A DNA stretch of 64,000 bases from Bacteroidales bacterium UBA5429 (GCA_002427605.1 DIRT01000029.1:135351-199350), one strand, 5' to 3'; counted from the stretch's first letter, positions 26,854 through 36,458 are shown. Program-made: numbers and translations. Notes: generated by a model from the letters alone, not told the origin.

Positions 26854-28731
26854 TTAGCTATCAAAAAAATGGGATATTTCAATCTCGCTTAATGAATAAA
26901 GTATTTTTTTACCTGATGGGGCTGTATGAGGTACAAGGGTGGAGAAGAGGGTTTTAATCAACTCCTGAATCTCTTCATTGGTTGTTAACTCTTTAAAACG
27001 GTGTTTCTTATGCCTTGCCATTGAAAGCGCAATTGTTTTATTACGGTCAGTATCTCTACCCATCTGGCTAGCCTTATAACTCTCTATTAAATAAGTTATT
27101 AGTGTTTGTAAATCATCATTCTCTTCATTGTTTGGAGTTCCATTTACAACAATAGTTGTGCTATCCAGAATTTCAATTTCATATCCCAAATGGAGTAATT
27201 CCGGTTTCATTTCATTAATAATCTCAATTTGTGCCGGTGTAAATTGGATATGATCCGGAAAGAGAGAGTGCTGAATCACAGTAGGTTGATTTTCCAAAGC
27301 ATCAAAATATTTTTCATACAAAATACGTTCACGTGCCGATGTAATATGAATAAATGTAACCCGTGAATTAATCAACGCAACGATATATTGATTAGAAAGT
27401 AAAAAAGCTGGAATCTCTTCGATTGAAATTATTGGAATATCTTGTTCCTGTTTTTCATTAAAAACCAGCTCAGTTCTACGCTCTTCCTGTGAAGTAATTT
27501 CAATATGTTCATCTTTAATATTTTTCATAAACTGACTCCAGCTGTCAAAATGCTCATTTCCCTTAGGGTGATGGGAGGAAAAGCTTGAGGAAGAGGAGTG
27601 TGAACCTGCACTACTTTTCTTGGATTGGAACGGATTATAATCAGGATTCAATGATACTGAAGGTGGTCTAATCTCTGTATTGGGTTTTAAGACCGGAATC
27701 TCCTGAGCTCCTTCAACATCAAAATCGATTTGTGGCGTGAGGGAGAGTGCCCCTAAGGATTTTTTTACTGTAGCATGAATTAGTCCATATAGTAGTTTTT
27801 CATCCTGGAACTTGGCCTCTACTTTAGTCGGACTAATATTTACATCAATTGTTTTAGGATCTACTTGTAAATGAACAAAAAAGGCTGGTTTATAACCCTC
27901 AGGAATCATTTCTTTATATGCACTTTCAATAGCATGTCTAAGATAATAATGAGTAATAAATCTATTATTTACAAAGAAATACTGATCATTTTTTCTTTTT
28001 TTCGCATTTTCAGGTTTTGCAATAAATCCGCTAATTTTAATTTCTCCCACCTCTTGTTCAATAGGAAACAACTTATCTTTAATATGATTTCCAAATATTT
28101 GAATAATTCTAATTTTAAAATTGGAGGGGGTAAGTTGTAGAAGCAACTTATCATTATGAGAGAAAGTAAAACCTAATTCAGGGTGTATCAGTGCAATTCT
28201 AAAGAATTCTTCTTCAATATGGGAAAACTCAACGGAATCTGATTTTAGGAAGTTTCTCCGAGCCGGTACATTATAAAAAAGGTTTTTGACAGCTACCGAA
28301 GTACCGTCAGATGTAACTGTTGGAACATGTTCTGATATTTGTGTTCCCTCAATGGCCACCAATGTCCCAATCTCCTGATCTTCCTGCTTTGTCTTTAATT
28401 CCACATGAGCGATAGCTGCAATTGATGCCAAAGCTTCACCACGAAACCCTTTAGTTTTCAGAGAAAAAAGATCATCAGCAGAATTAATTTTAGAAGTAGC
28501 ATGGCGTTCAAAACAGAGTCTAGCGTCACTAAAGCTCATTCCTTTACCATTATCAACGACCTGGATTAGAGTTTTACCAGAATCTTTAATAATCAATTCT
28601 ATCTGTGTTGCACCTGAGTCAACACTATTTTCAAGAAGCTCTTTAACAACAGAAGCAGGGCGTTGGATTACCTCACCGGCTGCAATTTGATTTGCTACGT
28701 GATCAGGGAGAAGATGAATAATATCAGACAT
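26854..28731 (-). CDS. mutL: DNA mismatch repair protein MutL with altered C-terminal motif
   Basis: MutL couples mismatch recognition by MutS to strand removal. The N-terminal GHKL ATPase is intact: ELLENSVDSGATQI, VVDNGKGM, RHATSKI, TKGFRGEAL. The linker (about 340-410) is Ser-rich. The C-terminal dimer domain lacks the endonuclease metal motif: where DQHAAHERILYE is usual, this protein has H462-I-T-S-A-R-E-R-I-L-Y-E. The Cys-containing C-terminal motifs are also absent (VPHTAPSG near the end). It is 625 residues, a normal length, so the gene is not broken; loss of nicking activity is inferred. Confidence 0.93.
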   Translation of the reverse strand: MSDIIHLLPDHVANQIAAGEVIQRPASVVKELLENSVDSGATQIELIIKDSGKTLIQVVDNGKGMSFSDARLCFERHATSKINSADDLFSLKTKGFRGEALASIAAIAHVELKTKQEDQEIGTLVAIEGTQISEHVPTVTSDGTSVAVKNLFYNVPARRNFLKSDSVEFSHIEEEFFRIALIHPELGFTFSHNDKLLLQLTPSNFKIRIIQIFGNHIKDKLFPIEQEVGEIKISGFIAKPENAKKRKNDQYFFVNNRFITHYYLRHAIESAYKEMIPEGYKPAFFVHLQVDPKTIDVNISPTKVEAKFQDEKLLYGLIHATVKKSLGALSLTPQIDFDVEGAQEIPVLKPNTEIRPPSVSLNPDYNPFQSKKSSAGSHSSSSSFSSHHPKGNEHFDSWSQFMKNIKDEHIEITSQEERRTELVFNEKQEQDIPIISIEEIPAFLLSNQYIVALINSRVTFIHITSARERILYEKYFDALENQPTVIQHSLFPDHIQFTPAQIEIINEMKPELLHLGYEIEILDSTTIVVNGTPNNEENDDLQTLITYLIESYKASQMGRDTDRNKTIALSMARHKKHRFKELTTNEEIQELIKTLFSTLVPHTAPSGKKILYSLSEIEISHFFDS

Positions 28732-28759
28732 AATTTAAAATTCAGAAAGATAGGGAAGT

Positions 28760-29008
28760 TTAAAGAAATTTAACATAGACATAAAGGAGTACAACAAGAA
28801 TTATTATAATCCAAATAAGCGACTTAAAGTTGGATATTCCTTTCCTTCTACTTTGTCTCTTTTTATCCCAGCTGCGATGTAATCTTTCTGCAAATTCATC
28901 ACGATCAAACACCTTATTATTGGACTTTTTATCTTCTCCTTCAACATAGAATTGTGGAATATAGTTGTATTTTCTAACTTCTGGTCTCTGAAAAAATGAA
29001 AAATTCAT
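28760..29008 (-). CDS. Small membrane-anchored protein, Bacteroidota-conserved type
   Basis: An 82-residue protein starting MNFSFFQRPEVRKYNYIPQFY, with a charged middle and a single C-terminal membrane helix (LIWIIIILVVLLYVYVKF). Proteins of this pattern are often seen next to mutL in Bacteroidales and have no known function. The longer frame from 29038 is rejected because a -7 element lies at 29028-29035. It is upstream of mutL on the same strand with a 28-bp gap. Confidence 0.78.
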   Translation of the reverse strand: MNFSFFQRPEVRKYNYIPQFYVEGEDKKSNNKVFDRDEFAERLHRSWDKKRQSRRKGISNFKSLIWIIIILVVLLYVYVKFL

Positions 29009-29027
29009 ATCTACATCATATTTTCGA

Positions 29028-29035
29028 CAAAAATA
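29028..29035 (-). promoter_or_regulatory. -7 promoter element of the small membrane protein-mutL operon
   Basis: On the minus strand the site reads TATTTTTG, 19 bp before the ATG at 29008. It decides the start of the small gene. Confidence 0.5.
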
Positions 29036-29195
29036 CATAAAAAAGTGCTACAAAGTTCTGATGTGAATAAAAATTAAATTCTCATATACAGCTAACCCCT
29101 TGCCTATGATTATAATATTATTGTAAAAAGAGAGCAATAAAAGGGTTATAAAAACTATTTTTTCCTTCTTATTCGATATAGACAATTGTTTTTTA

Positions 29196-29204
29196 TATTT
29201 TTGC
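29196..29204 (+). promoter_or_regulatory. -7 promoter element of yqgE
   Basis: TATTTTTGC, 7 bp before the ATG, so the transcript would be nearly leaderless. Confidence 0.5.
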
Positions 29205-29211
29205 AGTCAGT

Positions 29212-29796
29212 ATGAAGAAGTTTAATAATGATTTTTTTAAAGTTATTCCAACACCCTTTAAGCCTGCGGTGGGAAGAATATTAATTTCAGTTCCTTTTTA
29301 CAGTGATTCTTTTTTTTATAGAACTGTTGTAGTACTGACAGACTACGATAAGAGTAGCTGTGTAGGTTTAGTGATTAACAAGGTTTCACATTTTTCGGTA
29401 AAAGATATCGTTTCGAAGTTAAACATTGAAGACCCGATCTATGTTGGTGGTCCGGTCAGTCACTCTCTTGCTTTTGCACTCCATAATTATCCTCATTTTG
29501 AAAGGAGACACAAACTGATGGAAGGCGTTTACATTGGTTATGACGAAAACTTACTCTCTTATATGGAGTCAAAAAGAGTTCCTGGTTTGAAATTCAAATT
29601 TTTTGTTGGATATTCAGGATGGTATCCTAAACAACTTGAAAATGAGATAGAAAGAAACTTATGGGTGGTCAGCACCGCCGACCCGGAGTTGATATTAGAT
29701 ACTCCTACCGAGCTAATCTGGACCAAAGCAGTAGAAAAATTAGGTGAAAATTACAGCCATTGGCTTCAACTACCTTATGATCCAACTTATAATTAA
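29212..29796 (+). CDS. YqgE/AlgH family protein (DUF179)
   Basis: A 194-residue protein of the conserved YqgE/AlgH family, whose molecular role is not established. Family motifs: GRILISVPFYSDSFFYRTVVVL at the N-terminus, GLVINKVS, YVGGPVSHSLAFALH, and FFVGYSGWYPKQLENEIERNLW. The length matches the family. It stands alone between the mutL operon and the NuoE-like operon, both with their own promoters. Confidence 0.9.
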   Translation: MKKFNNDFFKVIPTPFKPAVGRILISVPFYSDSFFYRTVVVLTDYDKSSCVGLVINKVSHFSVKDIVSKLNIEDPIYVGGPVSHSLAFALHNYPHFERRHKLMEGVYIGYDENLLSYMESKRVPGLKFKFFVGYSGWYPKQLENEIERNLWVVSTADPELILDTPTELIWTKAVEKLGENYSHWLQLPYDPTYN

Positions 29797-29829
29797 GTAA
29801 AAAAAACAGAATTATTGAAGAATTTCTTG

Positions 29830-29838
29830 TACTTTTGC
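29830..29838 (+). promoter_or_regulatory. -7 promoter element of the NuoE/NuoF/fusion operon
   Basis: TACTTTTGC, 38 bp before the NuoE-like ATG. It probably drives four genes down to mntP. Confidence 0.6.
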
Positions 29839-29875
29839 AGGTTATTTTTATAGTGGATTAACAAAAAGTTGGAAC

Positions 29876-30394
29876 ATGCACATTGAAAAAAATACAAATA
29901 AAAATCTTCAATCAACTGAGTGTCAAATTGATATTTCTGCTTTAGAAACTATTATTAAAGATTGCAAAGGAGTTTCAGGTGGATTAATTCCACTTCTTCA
30001 AAGAATACAAGATCAATTCACCTTTATTCCTCCGCAAGCTTTTAAACTGATTGATAAGGAGTTAAATATTCCAGAAAGCGAATCTTTAGGAGTAGCTACC
30101 TTTTATACTCAATTCAAATTAAATCCCACCGGAAAATACACCATCAAGATTTGTAAAGGGACAGCTTGCCATGTTCAGAATGCAAGTAAGATATTTGATG
30201 CTATCTCAGAATATCTGCAGATTAAAGCAGGGGAAACAACTGATGATCAATTATTTACACTTGAACTTGTTTCTTGTTTAGGATGTTGTTCTTTAGCTCC
30301 GGCTATCATGATTGGGGAAGAAACTTATGGAAAATTAGATGATCGAAGTGTAATTTCTATTATTAAAGAAATACAAAGCAGAGAGTCAAAATAG
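29876..30394 (+). CDS. NuoE-like 2Fe-2S subunit (HydC type)
   Basis: A 172-residue thioredoxin-fold subunit carrying one 2Fe-2S cluster, bound by C-x4-C in ICKGTACHVQNA and C-x3-C in SCLGCCSLAP. The N-terminal helical part (LLQRIQDQFTFIP, SLGVATFYTQF) is standard for NuoE. With the next gene it forms the NADH-oxidising arm found in complex I, NAD-linked formate dehydrogenases and HydABC hydrogenases. No membrane subunits follow, so the complex is soluble. Confidence 0.92.
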   Translation: MHIEKNTNKNLQSTECQIDISALETIIKDCKGVSGGLIPLLQRIQDQFTFIPPQAFKLIDKELNIPESESLGVATFYTQFKLNPTGKYTIKICKGTACHVQNASKIFDAISEYLQIKAGETTDDQLFTLELVSCLGCCSLAPAIMIGEETYGKLDDRSVISIIKEIQSRESK

Positions 30395-30409
30395 CTTATT
30401 TTTGTTATT

Positions 30410-32182
30410 ATGAGTCAATTGAGAGTTAAAGTAGGTCTAGGAAGTTGCGGAATTGCTGCAGGAGCACAGAGGATATATGATCATTTAGAATTAATTCACC
30501 AAAAGAATCCAGAACAGTGGAGTTTGGAAAAAACCAACTGTATAGGAATCTGTTATTCTGAACCGTTGGTTCATATAGAATTCAATGACGAACTTTATAT
30601 CTACGGAAATATTACACCTGTCGGAACAGAACAGGTAATTGAATCGTTTCTTCAACACAACACTCCTCCATCAGCTTTTTTAGTATACTCTTCCCAATTA
30701 CCTGCCAGTGAAAATGATTTTATTAACAATCAAGTCAAATGGGCTTTAAAAAATTGCGGTATAATCAATCCTGAAAAGATTGAAGAGTATGAACAGATGG
30801 GAGGCTATCAGGCTGTTTTAAAAATTCAAAAGTGGAGTCCTGATCGAATTATAGATGAAATTGAAAAGAGCGGCTTAAAAGGAAGGGGAGGAGGAGGTTT
30901 TCTTACCGCTACTAAGTGGAGGTTAGCTTCAAAACAAACCAAAAAAAACAAATATGTAATTTGCAATGCTGATGAGGGAGACCCTGGAGCTTTTATGGAT
31001 CGTTCTATTCTGGAAGGTGATCCTCATGGAGTATTAGAGGGAATGATCATTGCAGGTAAAGCAATAGGAGCAACAAAAGGAATCATCTATTGCAGAGCTG
31101 AATACCCTTTAGCAATAAAAAGAGTTCAAATTGCAATTGAACAAGCCCGGGAAAAGAATTATCTTGGGAAGAACATCTTTGGTATTAGAGGATTTGATTT
31201 TGATATTTATATTAAAGAGGGTGCCGGAGCATTTGTCTGCGGCGAGGAAACTGCTCTCATTGCTTCCATTGAAGGCAAAAGAGGAATGCCTTCTAAAAGA
31301 CCACCTTTTCCTGCAATAAAAGGAGTATGGGATCTGCCCACAGTGATAAACAATGTAGAAACGTTAGTTAACATACCCACTATTATCAATAAAGGAGCTG
31401 AAAACTATGCACGATTAGGAACTGAAAAAGCCAAAGGGACTAAAGTTTTTGCTATTACAGGAAAAGTTAAAAAGTCGGGATTGGTTGAAGTACCCATGGG
31501 AACTCCTATTAGTACTGTCATTTATGATATTTGTGGTGGAACTGCCAATGGCAATAAAATTAAGGCGGTACAATTGGGAGGTCCATCCGGTGGCTGTGTT
31601 CCTGCTCATCTGTTAGATACCATTATTGATTATGATGCGATCATTGAAACCGGTGCCATTATGGGTTCCGGCGGAATGGTAGTAATGGATGAATCTACTT
31701 GTATGGTTGATGTTGCCAAGTTTTTCCTTACTTTTACTCAAAGTGAGTCGTGTGGTAAATGCACATTTTGTCGTATCGGTACGTTGAGAATGCTTGAGAT
31801 TTTAGAAAAAATCACAAGTGGGGAGGGGGAGATAGAAGACTTGGAAATTCTGGAAGATTTAGCTCTGGAAATCCAAAGTAACTCTTTATGTGGATTGGGA
31901 CAATCTGCCCCAAATCCGGTACTTTCCGCATTGAAATATTTTAGAGATGAGTTTGAAGCTCACATTATAGATAAAAGATGTCCTGCATTACAATGTTCCG
32001 CACTGATCAGGTATGAAATCTTAGCTGATCGTTGCGTAGGTTGTTATCAGTGTCGTAAAGTTTGTCCTGCCAATGCCATTGAATCAAATGATAGAAGAAT
32101 ACACCGCATTATCGAAGAAAATTGCATTCGTTGTGGTGCATGTTATGAGAAATGTCGATTTGATGCTATTGTTAGGTCCTAA
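30410..32182 (+). CDS. NuoF-like NADH/FMN subunit with extra ferredoxin domains (HydB type)
   Basis: The 590-residue protein has three parts. Residues 1-95 are a thioredoxin-like 2Fe-2S domain (LGSCGIAAG, NCIGICYSEP). The central NuoF core binds FMN and NADH (LKGRGGGGFLTATKW, CNADEGDPGAFMDR, GAGAFVCGEETALIASIEG) and a 4Fe-4S cluster (C448-x2-C451-x2-C454). The tail, from C542, holds two ferredoxin-type 4Fe-4S motifs (CVGCYQCRKVC and CIRCGACYEKC). This is the HydB/BfuB-like layout rather than plain NuoF. It follows the NuoE-like gene by 15 bp. Confidence 0.92.
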   Translation: MSQLRVKVGLGSCGIAAGAQRIYDHLELIHQKNPEQWSLEKTNCIGICYSEPLVHIEFNDELYIYGNITPVGTEQVIESFLQHNTPPSAFLVYSSQLPASENDFINNQVKWALKNCGIINPEKIEEYEQMGGYQAVLKIQKWSPDRIIDEIEKSGLKGRGGGGFLTATKWRLASKQTKKNKYVICNADEGDPGAFMDRSILEGDPHGVLEGMIIAGKAIGATKGIIYCRAEYPLAIKRVQIAIEQAREKNYLGKNIFGIRGFDFDIYIKEGAGAFVCGEETALIASIEGKRGMPSKRPPFPAIKGVWDLPTVINNVETLVNIPTIINKGAENYARLGTEKAKGTKVFAITGKVKKSGLVEVPMGTPISTVIYDICGGTANGNKIKAVQLGGPSGGCVPAHLLDTIIDYDAIIETGAIMGSGGMVVMDESTCMVDVAKFFLTFTQSESCGKCTFCRIGTLRMLEILEKITSGEGEIEDLEILEDLALEIQSNSLCGLGQSAPNPVLSALKYFRDEFEAHIIDKRCPALQCSALIRYEILADRCVGCYQCRKVCPANAIESNDRRIHRIIEENCIRCGACYEKCRFDAIVRS

Positions 32183-32197
32183 AAAATAAAATAGAGT

Positions 32198-35100
32198 ATG
32201 GCAGATTATGTAAATATAACAATCAATGACAAACCGATTCAAGCACGTGTCGGAGAAACAATCCTGCATGTTTGCCTTGATCAAGGTATAGAAATTCCTC
32301 ATTTGTGTCATGATCACAAACTCAAACCATTTGCAGCTTGTTATGTTTGTGTTGTTGAGATTAAAGGATATAAAACCCATCAACCCTCTTGTTCTACTGT
32401 AGTGCAAGAAGGAATGGAGATTTACACAGATACTCCTGAGATAAAAAAATCCAGAAAAAATGCTTTGGAACTACTGCTCAGTAATCACTATGCTGATTGT
32501 TTGGCACCTTGTTCGCAAGCCTGTCCGGCAGGAGTAGATATTCAAGGCTACCTCTCCTTAACTGAAAAGGGACTATTCCAACAGGCAGTTGAATTGATTA
32601 AGGAGACTAATCCTCTACCAGCCATTTGCGGACGTGTATGTGTCAGACCCTGTGAAGATCATTGCAGAAGAGCATTAACGGAAGACAATTCTCCTGTAGG
32701 AATTGATTATCTCAAGCGTTTTATTGCTGACTTTGACCTGGTATCGGAATCTCCTGTCACTCCCAAAATTAAGCCATTAAATGGGAAGAAAGTAGCTATT
32801 ATTGGATCAGGACCGGCGGGATTAACCACTGCTTATTATTTGCAAATAGAAGGAATCCAAGCCGATATTTACGAGCGTGCTCCAAAAACTGGTGGTTGGC
32901 TCAGATATGGAATTCCGGAATACAGACTACCTAACAACATCATTGATCAGGAAGTTGCCAATATTACCAAATTGGGAGTTAAGATTTTCACTCAACAGGA
33001 ACTGAGCAAAAATCTTCGGTTTGAAACATTAGATAAAGAATATGATGCTATCTTTCTTGGTATTGGTGCACAAGTTGGGGATCTTTTGGGAATAGGGGAG
33101 AAGAGTGCTCCAAACTTAATCTCCGGTATTGATTTTCTCAAAAAAAATGCAGAAACCAACAACAATACAGATTTGAGTGAAAAAAAAGTAGTTGTGATTG
33201 GAGGTGGTAATACGGCTATGGACTGTTGTCGTACAGCCCTGCGTTGCGGTAGTGAAGATGTTTGGGTGCTTTACAGAAGGACTGAAGCAGATATGCCGGC
33301 TAATCCCATTGAAATTCACGAATCAAAAGTAGAAGGTGTTCAGTATCAATTCTTAACAACTCCTATTGATGTGTATTACGATAACGAAGGGAACCTGACT
33401 GGATTGAAATGTATCCGCATGAAAGCTGAAAAGAAAGAGGGTTCACGTCGTTCAACCATCACACCTATTGAGGGATCGGAATTTGATGTAGCTTGCGATT
33501 TGGTGCTTCCTGCTACCGGACAAAAATTGGAAAGTCATGTCTTAGAGCATATTAACGACTATTACAAGACAGAATCGTTACGATTGAACAGGTGGAACAC
33601 ATTGGAACCGGATCATCATACACAACAAATGAATATCCCAAAGATATTTGCTGCCGGAGATGTTGTAACCGGGCCAACCAATATTATTGAAGCGATCGCA
33701 GGTGGGAAAAGAGCTGCAAATGCAATTACTCAGTATGTTTTGGGCGAGTCGCTTAGGATGTCTTTCCCCCAATTTATTAGTTCTAAAGAAAACTTCACTA
33801 AACAAGTATCAGAGCAATATTGTGGCAAATATACCCCTACAACAAAAAATGAGATGCCTGTTTTAAGTGAAAAAGAACGTCATAATTTCGAAGAGGTTGA
33901 GCTGGGGTATCAAACTATTGAACAAGTAACAAGTGAAGTTTCTCGTTGCTTAGAATGCGGCTGTTCAGCATTTTATGATTGTGATTTACAAAAATATGCA
34001 ACGCAGTACGGTGCAGATCAAACCCGTTTTAAAGGAACATATCAAACATTTGAAACTCATAGTGTTCATCCTAAATTAGTACTGGATAATCATAAATGTA
34101 TCCTATGTGGACGTTGTGTCAGGGTTTGTAATGAATACTCCGGTAATCGTGTCTGGGGCTTCTTTAAACGAGGTTATAAAACCTATATTGCTCCAAATTT
34201 AGAGGGTAATTTACTGGAAAGCAGATGTGATGCTTGTGGTTTGTGTGTTGATACTTGTCCGACAGGTGCATTGACTGAAAACTATATTTTTAAAGTTTTA
34301 CCTGTTCCCTACAACCATCTTCCAACGATCGATCCATTTGGTTCTGAAGGATTTGAAGTTGATTTATTGGAATACAAAGGCAACATTTATGGTGCCACCT
34401 CAAGACGAGGCGTTGTGAATCAAAAAGGGCTTATTAATCGCGATATCTTCTTTAATTACTCCCTGTTTAACAAGAGCAATCGTATTACCCAACCAATGGA
34501 GAAAATTGATGGAGTTTGGGAGGCAATCAGCATAGAACGAGCTTTGGAAAGGATTAAGGAAGAAACACAAAAGGTAAAAAATGAAAATAATTTCATATGG
34601 ATTTCTCCTGAATTTACCAATGAAGCGATCTATATGATTCAGAAGTGGGGTAGGGCAGCACTCCTTTCCAACACCATTGGATCATCCTATTTTCAAAATA
34701 GAAGTCAACTATCTAATCCCGATAAAAACGATATTCTACCTCTTAGTGAGCTAGATGATTCTCATCAAATTTTTATTATTGGGGGGAGCCTCCCTGAATC
34801 CCACCCTGTGATTAGTCACTTATTACAAAATAGCAGGTTTCATAATCGGGCAACACTGACTCTTATCACAACAAACCCTAAAGATAAATACGCACTCAGA
34901 GTTGATGCAACTCATTATATTAAAGATTATTATACCTTTATCAAAGCGATTAATCACTACCTAATTACATATGATAAAGCTTTTGGAATATTCGTTGAAG
35001 GATTAGCTTCCCATAAAACTGAGTATTTCGAGCACATAAGCTCTTTAGATGCTGATGAACTTTATTCTAAGGCTGGTGTATCGTTTGAAGTTATCCAACA

Positions 35101-35797
35101 GATTGCTGAGCAAATCTTGGAAATCCCAGAAACTGCCTTGATTATGAGCGAGTATGAGATTGATGAAAAAACTTTAGTGGAAGCTCATAATTTGATGTTG
35201 TTGACTGAAAAACAGGGTAAACCCTCTGCAGGAATTATCAACCTCCGACCTTCTTGCAATACTCAAGGATTATATGATATGGGAGCAATGTCTGAATATG
35301 GTCCCGGAAATCGAAAAATTGAAGGTGAATACTTGGATTTACTTCAAGAAACCTGGGGAAACATCAAACTTTCTTCACATTTTAACTCCCTTAAAAACCA
35401 AATACAATCTGAAGAAAATAAGAACTTTTTCATCTTTGGTGATGATCCTATAAAAGCGGACCCCACGATAATTCCTCATTTTGAAAAGGCTCAATTTGTT
35501 ATGTTGCAAACTACTTTCAAAAATGAGACAACTCTTTATGCTGACTTAATGATTCCTGCCAATTTTGGAATTGAGCTCGGAGGAAGTTATACTTCTTCAT
35601 TTAAAGTAGCTCAAAGTTTTAAAGCAGTTAAAAAGCCAACGATTAAATGGAATGATTATCAGTTTTATGCCAAACTTCATGAAGTTTTTGGTATTGAAAC
35701 TCCTTCCAATAGTTCAGATATATTTTTTGAGATGCTCTCATTTCTACAACCCGATTGCTGTAGTGGCGGAAGACATCATTTTAAAATCACTAAATAA
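32198..35797 (+). CDS. Large FeS-flavoprotein: 2Fe-2S, GltD-like and FdhA/NuoG-like domains fused
   Basis: A 1199-residue soluble redox protein. Order: plant-type 2Fe-2S (C37, C48, C51, C65); a Cys-rich segment (C101 to C156) of the dihydroprymidine dehydrogenase/GltD type; a GltD-like FAD and NAD(P) module (GSGPAGL 203-209, VVVIGGGNTAMD, FAAGDVVTGP); two 4Fe-4S motifs from C634 and C677; and a C-terminal half that resembles the molybdopterin-oxidoreductase fold of NuoG/FdhA. No H-cluster motif and no obvious catalytic Cys or Sec was seen. It probably receives or supplies electrons for the NuoEF-like subunits. The substrate is not identifiable. Its stop overlaps the mntP start. Confidence 0.85.
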   Translation: MADYVNITINDKPIQARVGETILHVCLDQGIEIPHLCHDHKLKPFAACYVCVVEIKGYKTHQPSCSTVVQEGMEIYTDTPEIKKSRKNALELLLSNHYADCLAPCSQACPAGVDIQGYLSLTEKGLFQQAVELIKETNPLPAICGRVCVRPCEDHCRRALTEDNSPVGIDYLKRFIADFDLVSESPVTPKIKPLNGKKVAIIGSGPAGLTTAYYLQIEGIQADIYERAPKTGGWLRYGIPEYRLPNNIIDQEVANITKLGVKIFTQQELSKNLRFETLDKEYDAIFLGIGAQVGDLLGIGEKSAPNLISGIDFLKKNAETNNNTDLSEKKVVVIGGGNTAMDCCRTALRCGSEDVWVLYRRTEADMPANPIEIHESKVEGVQYQFLTTPIDVYYDNEGNLTGLKCIRMKAEKKEGSRRSTITPIEGSEFDVACDLVLPATGQKLESHVLEHINDYYKTESLRLNRWNTLEPDHHTQQMNIPKIFAAGDVVTGPTNIIEAIAGGKRAANAITQYVLGESLRMSFPQFISSKENFTKQVSEQYCGKYTPTTKNEMPVLSEKERHNFEEVELGYQTIEQVTSEVSRCLECGCSAFYDCDLQKYATQYGADQTRFKGTYQTFETHSVHPKLVLDNHKCILCGRCVRVCNEYSGNRVWGFFKRGYKTYIAPNLEGNLLESRCDACGLCVDTCPTGALTENYIFKVLPVPYNHLPTIDPFGSEGFEVDLLEYKGNIYGATSRRGVVNQKGLINRDIFFNYSLFNKSNRITQPMEKIDGVWEAISIERALERIKEETQKVKNENNFIWISPEFTNEAIYMIQKWGRAALLSNTIGSSYFQNRSQLSNPDKNDILPLSELDDSHQIFIIGGSLPESHPVISHLLQNSRFHNRATLTLITTNPKDKYALRVDATHYIKDYYTFIKAINHYLITYDKAFGIFVEGLASHKTEYFEHISSLDADELYSKAGVSFEVIQQIAEQILEIPETALIMSEYEIDEKTLVEAHNLMLLTEKQGKPSAGIINLRPSCNTQGLYDMGAMSEYGPGNRKIEGEYLDLLQETWGNIKLSSHFNSLKNQIQSEENKNFFIFGDDPIKADPTIIPHFEKAQFVMLQTTFKNETTLYADLMIPANFGIELGGSYTSSFKVAQSFKAVKKPTIKWNDYQFYAKLHEVFGIETPSNSSDIFFEMLSFLQPDCCSGGRHHFKITK

Positions 35798-36375
35798 TGA
35801 TGTATTTCATTGAGCTCTTCTTAATCGCAGTTGGGTTATCTATGGACACTTTGACTGTCTGTATCCCTGCCGGAATTGTGACTAATAAAATGTTGCAACC
35901 TCATAGGATGAAGCTAAAGTTAATTATACTTATGGCTTTTATGCAAGCTTTTATGACTTTTGCCGGATGGTTGATGGGCAGCTCTTTCCACAGCATAATC
36001 AAGGATTTCGATCATTGGGTTGCGGCTATTTTACTCTTTATAATTGCAGGTGGAATGATTTACGAAGGACTGAAAAAAGATAATAAAAATGAAAAGAAGT
36101 TTAATTTCCACTCTAACAAGACTTTGCTCATTTTAGCATTTGCAACCAGTATTGATGCGTTGGCAGTAGGAATTTCTTTCGCACTCCTTGATATGAGCAT
36201 TTGGTTTCCTGTTGTTATAATAGGAATAGTTACTTTTTTATTCGCATATCTAGGAGTTCAAATAGGAAGTAAGATAAAAGATTTTAAACGGTTTAAGATT
36301 GAAATTTTAGGTGGAATCATTCTAATTATCGTAGCCATAAAAATTTTAATTGAGCATACTGTTTGTGCCATGTAA
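35797..36375 (+). CDS. mntP: Manganese efflux pump MntP
   Basis: A 192-residue membrane protein with six helices in two repeats. The paired motifs VGLSMDTLTVCI (near residue 12) and ATSIDALAVGISF (near residue 108) are the signature of MntP, which exports Mn2+. The start overlaps the stop of the redox fusion gene (TAATG), so the genes are translationally linked; an alternative ATG is 3 bp on. No yybP-ykoY manganese riboswitch was noticed. Confidence 0.9.
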   Translation: MMYFIELFLIAVGLSMDTLTVCIPAGIVTNKMLQPHRMKLKLIILMAFMQAFMTFAGWLMGSSFHSIIKDFDHWVAAILLFIIAGGMIYEGLKKDNKNEKKFNFHSNKTLLILAFATSIDALAVGISFALLDMSIWFPVVIIGIVTFLFAYLGVQIGSKIKDFKRFKIEILGGIILIIVAIKILIEHTVCAM

Positions 36376-36386
36376 ATAATTTTGAT

Positions 36387-36394
36387 TATTTTTG
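36387..36394 (+). promoter_or_regulatory. -7 promoter element of the PSP1 gene
   Basis: TATTTTTG, 65 bp before the ATG. Confidence 0.45.
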
Positions 36395-36458
36395 TAGGTT
36401 CTATTTTGGATACTGTAGGACTACATTTTACTATTAATAAACGGATTATTAGCAATAT

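Noticed and set aside
32084..32407. 107-residue minus-strand open frame
   Set aside because: It is a shadow of the NuoF-like and fusion genes, with no motif of its own.
32198..35797. [FeFe]-hydrogenase catalytic subunit
   Set aside because: None of the H-cluster motifs (TSCCPxW, MPCxxK, ExMACxGGC) is present, despite HydF in the window.
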